Of a stretch of 64,000 bases of DNA, positions 29,987 to 39,171 are shown in pieces; the stretch's first letter is position 1; each line of letters opens with the position of its first letter. The translations under genes were made by a program, and so were the position numbers. The stretch covers positions 1-64,000 of the forward strand of contig CAXARI010000150.1 in assembly GCA_963971225.1 (NCBI GenBank), in the 5' to 3' direction. Origin of the DNA: Melieria omissa. Lineage: Eukaryota > Arthropoda > Insecta > Diptera > Ulidiidae. The notes under the pieces were generated by a model. It saw nothing but the letters and a program-made list of their open reading frames with translations. It did no database searches and had not been told where the DNA came from.

Positions 29987-31121
29987 TTGAATGTCGTATT
30001 TTTAACGTGAGTGCCGCCACAGTGTGGCCTAACCCCACGGTGCTCAAAAGCACAGCGTATCAAAATTAAGCATTGATAAGCGCCCCGAGAGCAAGCTCCC
30101 GGTACCAATTGGGTTAATGTAAATGGACATTTCCCCTCCTTGGTAGGGATCGAGGCCTATCTAAACCTCTGCCGTGCTATGGGTCCGGCACCCGGTTGTA
30201 AACGCAACTCCACGCCGAGTCGAAACTCTACCCGCATTTGGGTGTTAAACCACGCCACCACGGAACTCCCCGAGGGGGCCATTCCCATAATCAGGCTGAA
30301 GCAGAAGGCTCCAGGGGCACCCTGATTCCCGTGGTACCAGACAAAGCCTCTGGTCAGACCTCGTAGCCGTGCTACTACCAGTTGAGCCCCATTTAGCTCG
30401 TGGACTGGTGACCACCGCACCGCACTTGACCTCATTCACGTGCGCATTCATTCATCCACTCAATAGACCGGCCCCCCCACACAGCCCGCTCACACATTCA
30501 CACTTGGCAATACACCAAACTGCCGTCGCCGCCGAAACACAGCATTCGCATATTCATTCAATATGGCAATCAGCTGGCTGGTGGAGAGTGCTTCACGCAC
30601 ACACCACACACCGTCAGTCCGACTAATCCCCATCCGCCCAAGGTCCCTCAAATCTGAATACAACGGGCACTCACATAACACATGCAACCAATCCTCACGC
30701 GCAGCCCCACACATACACTCTGCACTTGCACTCAGGGCTCTCTTATGCAAGAATGCATTGAGTGACCCATGTCCAGTGAGTAGGAACCCAAGGCTCAAGC
30801 CGAAGCCGAAATCCCTGAGCCCTACCACGAACCTCACGTCCCGTATATATTCATATGTCGTTCTGCCACGGGGACTTTCGTCCCAACGCTGTTGCCAACG
30901 TTGCAGAACACAGTCCTCCAGTATTCGCTTACGCTTCATACTGTCAGCACTCTCCACACCTTCGCCTTGCAGCCACTCATACTGCAGCAGCACCTCTCTA
31001 TTCCCCCTCCTTAGCCCGAAGCCTACGGCACGCCGTATGACCACGAGATCCAGAGGAGCCGCACCCATCAACACCTGCAATGCATCTGTTGATACAGTGC
31101 GGCACACAGGCATACAACCTA
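29987..31121 (-). mobile_element. R1: 5'-truncated R1 copy E8, joined to 28S
   Basis: This is a 1135-bp copy with the same truncation point as E7. Its 5' side meets the 14-bp target and then continuous 28S sequence, so E8 is the first R1 reached when reading 28S from its 5' side. It fixes the insertion site for the whole array. Confidence 0.93.
30490..31121 (-). pseudogene. R1 ORF2 C-terminal remnant (E8)
   Basis: The same ~210 codons as in E7. The frame stays open upstream into the 28S sequence as far as an ATG at 31188, giving a 232-residue 28S-R1 fusion frame (MPRHLISDAHEWINEIPTVP then R1). rRNA transcripts are not normally translated, so this is noted as an accident. Confidence 0.85.
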
Positions 31122-31135
31122 AGTAGATAGGGACA
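31122..31135 (-). repeat. R1 target site at the 28S junction
   Basis: In the rRNA sense this is TGTCCCTATCTACT, the known R1 insertion sequence of insect 28S. It follows ATTAACGAGATTCCTAC of 28S and precedes E8. The end of this sequence is 70 bp downstream of the empty R2 site. Confidence 0.93.
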
Positions 31136-31138
31136 GTA

Positions 31139-31237
<99 letters not shown>

Positions 31238-31254
31238 ACTTGAATTTCTTCACT

Positions 31255-31293
<39 letters not shown>

Positions 31294-31304
31294 ACACCCG
31301 TTAG

Positions 31305-31346
<42 letters not shown>

Positions 31347-32328
31347 CAAGTCCGTGCCAGTTCTGAATTGATTGTTAATTGATAATCGTTATGATTTAAA
31401 AAGAATATATACCTTTAGAAAGATATAATTCCTTAAAAATTTTAGCAAGAAAGTTCCACAATTGGCTACGTAACTACTATCCGAGGAACAAGAATCGAAA
31501 TTCTCTATTTACCCAGAACGAGTACATAAACCATATTATTGCTTCCCAATCAAGCCCGATTATCTCAATCTTCAGAGCCAATCCTTATCCCGAAGTTACG
31601 GATCTAATTTGCCGACTTCCCTTACCTACATTATTCTATCGACTAGAGACTCTTCACCTTGGAGACCAGCTGCGGATATCGGTACGGCCTGTTAAGAAGT
31701 TTGCGTGACCCCACCATAAATTTTCAAGGTCCGAGGAGAAAATATCGACACAACAGTAAATGTCATGCTCTTCTAGTCCATCTACCATATCTCTCTTCGA
31801 AAGACTTCCATGGTAGTACGACTATAAAACAGAAAAGAAAACTCTTCCGATATCTCTCGACGGCTTCTTTATGGTCGTTCCTGTTGCCAGGATGAGCACA
31901 AGGCCCATTTTTAATAACAAACGGATACTCAACAGGTTACGGAATTGGAACCGTATTCCCTTTCGTTCAAAATTATTCAAGTGTATAATTAATATTTTAT
32001 ATATGACAAATTTTATTAAAACTTGAAAATTTTCGGCTTTCGCCTTGAACTTAGGACCGACTAACTCGTGATCAACCACTGTTCACACGAAACCCTTCTC
32101 CACTTCAGTCCTCCAAGGTCTCATTCGATTATTTGCTACTACCACCAAGATCTGTACCAATGGCGGCTCCATGCAGGCTCACGCCAAACACTTCTAAGCA
32201 CACCATTGTACCCTCCTACTCACTAAAGTTTCAAAATTTATAAATTCAATCGAAATTGAATATAAATCATCTACTTTAGCGGTAATGTATAGGTATACAA
32301 CTTAAGCGCCATCCATTTTAAGGGCTAG

Positions 32329-32366
<38 letters not shown>

Positions 32367-32449
32367 ATTACGACTTCCATGTCCACCGTCCTGCTGTTTT
32401 AAGCAACCAACGCCTTTCATGGTATCTGCATGAGTTGTTAATTTGGGCA

Positions 32450-32480
<31 letters not shown>

Positions 32481-32602
32481 GCCAGTTCTGCTTACCAAAA
32501 GTGGCCCACTGGGCACATTATATCATAACCTCGACCTTCATATCAAGAAAGGTGAGGTTCTTACCCATTTAAAGTTTGAGAATAGGTTAAGATCGTTTCG
32601 AC

Positions 32603-32638
<36 letters not shown>

Positions 32639-32663
32639 TTATTTTATATAATATTAAAATGCA

Positions 32664-32732
<69 letters not shown>

Positions 32733-32777
32733 ACTCAATTCTGACAATCGATTTGCACGTCAGAACTGTTTCGGTCT

Positions 32778-32811
<34 letters not shown>

Positions 32812-33037
32812 AGTATAGTTCACCATCTTTCGGGTCACAGCATATATGCTCAAGGTACGCTCTAGTTAGAGGTATAAATAATATAAATATTATTACACAT
32901 AACTATATAGAACGCCCCGGGATTGAATTAATATACTATAAAATAGTATAAAAACTAATCCCATTTAATATAAACAGTTAAGTTAATTATGCCATTGGGT
33001 TTTTAATAATCCCAATGACTTGCACATATGTTAGACT
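31136..33037 (-). rRNA. 28S: 28S rRNA gene fragment, truncated at its 5' side
   Basis: This is about 1.9 kb of 28S, recognised from conserved blocks (plus-strand wording): GGCTACCTTAAGAGAGTCAT around the R2 site, CCTGAGGGAAACTTCGGAGG, GGTTCGATTGGTCTTTCGCC, and CCAATGACTTGCACATATG near the break. AT-rich expansion segments are fly-like. The R2 site (between 31191 and 31192) is unoccupied. The fragment stops at GTTAGACT (about 33037) and satellite follows at once, so the 28S 5' part, 5.8S and 18S are missing. Several bases differ from what I recall as near-invariant: GATTGGTC for GATTAGTC, and GACAGTAGGAA for GACAGTGGGAA beside the R1 site. That suggests a decaying copy. It is unlikely to be functional. 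Confidence 0.92.
31186..31197 (-). other. Empty R2 retrotransposon target site
   Basis: The sense sequence GGTAGCCAAATG is uninterrupted. R2 cleaves between GGTAGC and CAAATG. No R2 sequence occurs anywhere in the window. Confidence 0.8.
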
Positions 33038-33303
33038 AATTTCTTGAGGCAACAAAACAAAAATCCGCGCAGTCCCCACACGTGTTGCTTCGTTGCTGTC
33101 ACAACAACGACTGATTGAAAGAATGCACCTCTGATCTATATAACCAATCAAATGCTTGTGGAACCTAAGTACGCACAATCACTTTAATCAAAATGGCGTC
33201 AAAATTAAGCCAGAGTGACCACCTTTCACCAATTTGGTAAATAAAAAAAATATCCCACCGGCAGCATGATCGAAATTATGGCTGCTAAATCTCGACGCGT
33301 TAA

Positions 33304-34082
33304 TGACCAAACTCCATAAAGCGCGCTTCAGGCGTATCGTGGTTTTTGGCGTTTCTCGTGTTTCGAGAAAAAGTTGAATCAGTGTATTTGTATGAAGCAA
33401 ACTCCATGACTACGCACGAAACGCGGCAAAAGTTGAACTATTTTCAACTTTCTCTCGCGTTTCTCGCTAAACGACGTCAAACAGCTGACAGAGCTCCTAA
33501 AGATGCCATACATTATGTGGTTAAATGGTAATGCCGATAACAAACTTGTGTAATCGCAAAAGTCGAATGCATTTATTTTACACGAAAGCTATTAAATACA
33601 TTTAAGAAACATTTGAAATCCAATATTGTAACATAAAATGTGGATAAATTCCTAATAATTAGCATAATTCTTTGACAGACGAAACTTAGTCTTCGCTGTA
33701 TTGGAAATTTGATAGCTTATTCGTTGTCGATCGAATTTTGCTCATCCCTATGAAATAAATTGCTACAAATTGAATTCAACTGAATCTTTTTTTTATTTTT
33801 TGCAATGTTCGATATGCATTTAATGTGTTTAAAATGAAATCAGTAAATTCTATAAAGTCTATAACGTCGTATAGCAATTTCATTTCGTTGTTTTTCACAA
33901 TTCACAACGAAATCAATCAGCAGTTTGCCAATTAAAAATTAGCATCAACTGACGTAAGAAGAAGAAGCTGACGCGTGAAACGCGCTTTATGGAGTTTGAC
34001 CATTTGCAACGCGAATAACGCGTGAAACGCCATAACCCGACAAACCCCGAACGCCAGAAACGCGCTTTATGGAGTTTGGCCA
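33304..34082. mobile_element. Non-autonomous TIR element, 779 bp, TAA duplication
   Basis: The ends are inverted repeats, TGACCAAACTCCATAAAGCG on the left and CGCTTTATGGAGTTTGGCCA on the right, one mismatch apart. They are flanked by TAA at 33301-33303 and 34083-34085. Other satellite units read CCCGTTAACGG here, which is the empty site. A further copy of the right-end sequence lies inside near 33980-34004, and many GAAACGCG-type motifs occur near both ends. There is no transposase frame. A 3-bp TAA duplication would fit a PIF/Harbinger-related MITE, but the family is uncertain. Confidence 0.8.
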
Positions 34083-34517
34083 TAACGGATTTTAATAATA
34101 TTATGCCGTATTATTTAGCTAGACTCTTATGCTTTCTATAATGGTATCAATCATCCTTCTATACAACAAGGTTCGAAAGCAAATCGATTTGGAACGGTGA
34201 CTTTGAAAAAATTGCTACTTGGGTGCAACCACTAAAATGCTTGTCAACACCAAATGCATAAGTGCATATTAATAATTGACCCCTTAAAATTTACCCAGAG
34301 TCTTATGCTTTCTATATTGGTCCCTAACTTTTCATTATCATTCAGAAGTAATGAGCATATCGATAAGCAAGGATAACATTGGAAAACTGCCTATTACAAA
34401 ATACCTACTCACCACTAAAGTGCTTATAGATTCCAAACGGTATGGGTTACGTTAATAGAAAACCCCTTAAAATGTAGCTAGAGATCGCAGCTTTATCAAA
34501 TTAGATCAATAATTTGA

Positions 34518-34851
34518 CAGCCGCCGTGGCTCAGTTGGTTAGTGCGCGGTCCAGCGAGTCGCATGCAGAGCGACGCAAGATCGAATTCTGCATGTAGTAA
34601 CACCTAAAAAAATAACGGGAAACTCGTTTTCTCTTTCGGTGGCTGTCCTCTCAGCTGGAAATGGCAAACCCATGAGAGTAAAAATTGCCTATGAAAAAGC
34701 TCCCAACCTGAAGTTCGGAACCGGCATAAAACTGTAGGTCCCTTCCACCCGTGTACAAATTCACACGCACAACACGGGTGGTTGCGGGAAGCTAGGCCTT
34801 AGTCTCGCGTAAGCGGGCTGTCGTGCCAATCAATTATTAAAAAAAGTATTA
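34518..34851 (+). mobile_element. tRNA-derived SINE-like element
   Basis: The head resembles a tRNA with a polymerase III box A (TGGCTCAGTTGGTTAGTGCG, 34527-34546) and an imperfect box B (GATCGAATTC, 34579-34588). An unrelated body follows (GGAAATGGCAAACCC near 34660), then an A-rich and ATT-repeat tail. The left flank stops at ...CAATAATTTGA in monomer 3, but the right flank resumes at TTATTATTTAGCTAG of monomer 1, so this is not a simple insertion. The specific SINE family is not recognised. Confidence 0.75.
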
Positions 34852-36671
34852 TTATTATTTAGCTAGACTCGTGTGCTTTCTATAATGGTATCAATCATCC
34901 TCCTATACCCCAAGGTTCGAAAGCAAATCGATTTGGAACGGTGACTTTGAAAAAATTGCTACTTGGGTGCAACCACTTAAATGCTTGTCAACACCAAATG
35001 CATAAGTGCATATTAATAATTGACCCCTTAAAATTTAGCCAGAGTCTTATGCTTTCTATATTGGTCCCTAACTTTTCATTATCCTTTAGAAGTAATGAGC
35101 ATATCGATAAGCAAGGATAACATTGGAAAACTGCCTATTACAAAATACACACTCACCACTAAAGTGCTTATAGATTCCAAACGGTATGGGTTACGTTAAT
35201 AAAAAACCCCTTAAAATGTAGCTAGAGATTGCAGCTTTATCAAAATAAATCAATAATGTGATTACTATTCGGCAATCATGTACAGATCGATGCGCAAGAG
35301 TGACATTAAATGGCTGCCTACTGCAAAATCGATAAAATGCTTGTAAAATATGATGATTCTAGGTTTATAGAAAAAATAATAACCTTAGAACCTAGCTGGA
35401 GTTTTGAGCTTTCATAAATGGGGTCAATCTTCTCGCTATCTCAAATAATGCAGGAGAATTTCGTTGTGGAAAAGTGATATCGACCACATGATACATCTAT
35501 ATCAGGGGTGCCCAAAATCTTCTTATGGAAAAGCAAAAACCAATACATGTAAAGTTGCCCAAAAAAATGCAAACAAATGATTTAATTAATTGAATTAGTT
35601 GAAAGCACATTGTGCATTTCGCTTGACCCTTAAAATTATAAGTGAAAAAAATATAATGTTCCCATTTGTCTTTGCCGAAAGGCCAACCAATCGCCAAAAC
35701 AAACACTACAACAACAAAAGCATCTAATTTTTTTTCATACATACAATTTCTTGAGGCAACAAAACAAAAATCCGCGCAGTCCCCACACGTGTTGCTTCGT
35801 TGCTGTCACAACAACGACTGATTGAAAGAATGCACCTCTGATCTATATAACCAATCAAATGCTTGTGGAACCTAAGTACGCACAATCACTTTAATCAAAA
35901 TGGCGTCAAAATTAAGCCAGAGTGACCACCTTTCACCAATTTGGTAAATAAAAAAAATATCCCACCGGCAGCATGATCGAAATTATGGCTGTTAAATCTC
36001 GACCCGTTAACGGATTTTAATAATATTATGCCTTATTATTTAGCTGGACTCGTATGCTTTCTATAATGGTAGCAATCATCCAAGGTTCGAAAGCAAATCG
36101 ACTTGGAACGGTGACTTTGAAAAAATTGCTACTTGGGTGCAACCAATAAAATGCTTGTCAACACCAAATGCATAAGTGCATATTAATAATTGACCCCTTA
36201 AAATTTAGCCAGAGTCTTATGCTTTCTATATTGGTCCCTAACTTTTCATTATCCTTCAGGAATAATGAGCATATCGATGCGCAAGGATAACATTGAAAAA
36301 CTGCCTATTACAAAATACACACTCACCACTAAAGTGCTTATAGATTCCAAACGGTATGGGTTACGTTAATAGAAAACCCCTTAAAATGGTGCTAGAGATT
36401 GCAGCTTTATCAAATTAAATCAATAATTTGATTACTATTCGGCAATCATGAACAGATCGATGCGCAAGAGTGACATTAAATAGCTGCCTACTGCAAAATC
36501 GATAAAATGCTTGTAAAATATGATGATCTAGGTTTATAGAAAAAATAATAACCTTAAAACCTAGCTGGAGTTTTGAGCTTTCATAAATGGGGTCAATCTT
36601 CTCGGTATCTCAAATAATGCAGGCGAATTTCGTTGTGGAAAAGTGATATCGACCACATGATACATCTATAT

Positions 36672-37165
36672 CAGGGGTGCCCAAAATCTTCTTATGAAAA
36701 AGCAAATACCAATACATGTAAAGTTGGCAAAAAAAATCCAAACAAATTATTTAATTAATTGAATTAGTTGAAAGCACATTGTGCATTTCGCTTGACCCTT
36801 AAAATTATAAGTGAAAAAAATATAATGTTCCCATTTGTCATTGCCGAAAGGCCAACCAATCGCCAAAACAAAAACTACAACAACAAAAGCATCTAATTTT
36901 TTTCATACATACAATTTCTTGAGGCAACAAAACAAAAATCCGCGCAGTTCCCACACGTGTTGCTTCGTTGCTGTCACAACAACGACTGATTGAAAGAATG
37001 CACCTCTGATCTATATAACCAATCAAATGCTTGTAGAACCTAAGTACGCACAATCACTTTAATCAAAATGGCGTCAAAATTAAGCCAGAGTGACCACCTT
37101 TCACCAATTTGGTAAATAAAAAAAAATATCCCACCGGCAGCATGATCGAAATTATGGCTGTTAAA
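36672..37165 (+). mobile_element. Captured left end of a hAT-like transposon, present in every unit
   Basis: This segment starts CAGGGGTGCCCAAAATCTTC, which fits hAT terminal repeats of the Charlie/Buster kind. The eight bases before it, ATCTATAT, fit the hAT duplication pattern nTnnnnAn. It interrupts the fourth ~178-bp monomer. About 340 bp in there is a TATA box, and at 396 bp a Kozak-context ATG. No matching right terminus follows, so the right part of the transposon is lost. The right boundary is approximate. The segment recurs in every unit at the same place. Confidence 0.55.
37013..37115 (+). promoter_or_regulatory. Putative promoter and truncated first exon in each satellite unit
   Basis: TATATAA at 37013-37019 lies 55 bp before ATG at 37068 in a good fly context (AATCAAAATGG). 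The ATG opens MASKLSQSDHLSPIW, then TAA. The ending TTTGGTAAAT also fits a 5' splice site, and an E-box CACGTG lies upstream at 36954-36959. SPIW resembles the start of the BED zinc finger found at the N-terminus of hAT transposases. Units differ by in-frame substitutions only (for example PLW at 38290). Whether it is transcribed is unknown. Confidence 0.4.
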
Positions 37166-37207
37166 TCTCGACCCGTTAAAGGATTTTAATAATATTATGC
37201 CTTATTA

Positions 37208-37383
37208 TTTAGCTAGACTCGTATGCTTTCTATAATGGTATCAATCATCCTTCTATACCCCAAGGTTCGAAAGCAAATCGATTTGGAACGGTGACTTTGA
37301 AAAAATTGCTACTTGGGTGCAACCAATAAAATGCTTGTCAACACCAAATGCATAAGTGCATATTAATAATTGACCCCTTAAAA
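37208..37383. repeat. Ancestral satellite monomer 1 (176 bp)
   Basis: Opens TTTAGCTAGACTCGTATGCT and closes ...ATTGACCCCTTAAAA. It aligns by eye with monomers 2-4 at the opening TAGCYAGAG, the middle CRAATCGATTTGGAACG and the closing CCTTAAAA. Confidence 0.7.
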
Positions 37384-37566
37384 TTTAGCCAGAGTCTTAT
37401 GCTTTCTATATTGGTCCCTAACTTTTCATTATCCTTCAGGAATAATGAGCATATCGATGCGCAAGGATAACATTGAAAAACTGCCTATTACAAAATACAC
37501 ACTCACCACTAAAGTGCTTATAGATTCCAAACGGTATGGGTTACGTTAATAGAAAACCCCTTAAAA
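37384..37566. repeat. Ancestral satellite monomer 2 (183 bp)
   Basis: Opens TTTAGCCAGAGTCTTATGCT, almost the same as monomer 1. It has ATATCGATGCGCAAGGATAA in the middle and closes AACCCCTTAAAA. Confidence 0.7.
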
Positions 37567-37740
37567 TGGTGCTAGAGATTGCAGCTTTATCAAATTAAAT
37601 CAATAATTTGATTACTATTCGGCAATCATGAACAGATCGATGCGCAAGAGTGACATTAAATAGCTGCCTACTGCAAAATCGATAAAATGCTTGTAAAATA
37701 TGATGATTCTAGGTTTATAGAAAAAATAATAACCTTAAAA
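37567..37740. repeat. Ancestral satellite monomer 3 (174 bp)
   Basis: Opens with GCTAGAGATTGCAGCTTTAT, has AGATCGATGCGCAAGAGTGA in the middle (compare monomer 2) and closes ATAACCTTAAAA. Confidence 0.7.
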
Positions 37741-38096
37741 CCTATCTGGAGTTTTGAACTTTCATAAATGGGGTCAATCTTCTCGCTATCTCAAATAATG
37801 CAGGAGAATTTCGTTGTGGAAAAGTGATATCGACCACATGATACATCTATATCAGGGGTGCCCAAAATCTTCTTATGGAAAAGCAAAAACCAATACATGT
37901 AAAGTTGCCCAAAAAAATGCAAACAAATTATTTCATTAATTGAATTAGTTGAAAGCACATTGTGCATTTCGCTTGACCCTTAAAATTATAAGTGAAAAAA
38001 ATATAATGTTCCCATTTGTCATTGCCGAAAGGCCAACCAATCGCCAAAACAAACACTACAACAACAAAAGCATCTAATTTTTTTCATACATACAAT

Positions 38097-39171
38097 TTCT
38101 TGAGGCAACAAAACAAAAATCCGCGCAGTCCCCACACGTGTTGCTTCGTTGCTGTCACAACAACGACTGATTGAAAGAATGCACCTCTGATCTACATAAC
38201 CACTCAAATGCTTGTGGAACCTAAGTACGCACAATCACTTTAATCAAAATGGCGTCAAAATTAAGCCAGAGTGACCACCTTTCACCACTTTGGTAAATAA
38301 AAAAAATATCCCACCGGCACAAATTATGGCTGTTAAATCTCGACCCGTTAACGGATTTTAATAATATTATGCCTTATTATTTAGCTAGACTCGTATGCTT
38401 TCTATAATGGTATCAATCATCGTTCTATACCCCAAGGTTCGAAAGCAAATCGATTTGGAACGATGACTTTGAAAAAATTGCTACTTGGGTGCAACCAATA
38501 AAATGCTTGTCAACACCAAATGCATAAGTGCATATTAATAATTGACCCCTTAAAATTTAGCCAGAGTCTTATGCTTTCTATATTGGTCCCTAACTTTTCA
38601 TTATCCTTCAGGAATAATGAGCATATCGATGCGCAAGGATAACATTGAAGAACTGCCTATTACAAAATACACACTCACCACTAAAGTGCTTATAGATTCC
38701 AAACGGTATGGGTTACGTTAATAAAAAACCACTTAAAATGTAGCTAGAGATTGCAGCTTTATCAAATTAAATCAATAATTTGATTACTATTCGGCAATCA
38801 TGAACAGATCGATGCGCAAGAGTGACATTAAATAGCTGCCTACTGCAAAATCGATAAAATGCTTGTAAAATATGATGATTCTAGGTTTAGGTGGAAAAGT
38901 GATATCGACCACATGATACATCTATATCAGGGGTGCCCAAAATCTTCTTATGGAAAAGCAAAAACCAATACATGTAAAGTTGCCCAAAAAAATGAAAACA
39001 AATTATTTAATTAATTGAATTAGTTGAAAGCACATTGTGCATTTCGCTTGACCCTTAAAATTATAAGTGAAAAAAATATAATGTTCCCATTTGTCATGGC
39101 CGAAAGGCCAACCAATCGCCAAAACAAAAACTACAACAACAAAGAATCTAATTTTTTTTCATACATACAAT
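38097..39171. repeat. Short-subtype satellite unit (1075 bp)
   Basis: It lacks the front of monomer 4: CTAGGTTTA joins directly to GGTGGAAAAG at 38880-38896, a loss of about 97 bp. It also lacks about 9 bp near 38320 (CCGGCACAAATT). Its TATA box is changed to CTACATAACC. Confidence 0.85.

Larger units (their letters stand above)
33038..35747. repeat. First satellite unit, disrupted, at the 28S boundary
   Basis: This is the most diverged unit, as expected at the edge of an array. Satellite sequence at 33038-33303 is interrupted by a TIR element (33304-34082), resumes to 34517, and meets a SINE-like element (34518-34851). It then restarts at the beginning of monomer 1, about half a kilobase earlier in the unit, and runs on to 35747. 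Part of the unit is therefore present twice. Confidence 0.85.
36561..37740 (+). repeat. Representative satellite unit showing its parts
   Basis: Read from the start of monomer 4, the unit holds: front part of monomer 4 (36561-36671), hAT-like fragment (36672 to about 37165), tail of monomer 4 (about 37166-37207), monomer 1 (37208-37383), monomer 2 (37384-37566) and monomer 3 (37567-37740). The next unit begins at 37741. Monomer 4, with the inserted piece removed, would be about 155-165 bp, close to the other three. Confidence 0.7.

Noticed and set aside
1..31121. Telomeric R1-clade element (SART/TRAS type)
   Set aside because: The flanking target is 28S rDNA, not TTAGG repeats. ORF overlap alone does not make it telomeric.
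31136..31260. R2 element in the same 28S copy
   Set aside because: The R2 site is continuous and no R2-type sequence occurs in the window.
31659..32079. Frames of 78-85 codons in 31659-32079
   Set aside because: They lie inside recognisable 28S rRNA sequence.
34518..34590. tRNA gene
   Set aside because: It has box A and an imperfect box B but no convincing cloverleaf end. It continues into an unrelated body with an A-rich/ATT tail, so a SINE fits better.
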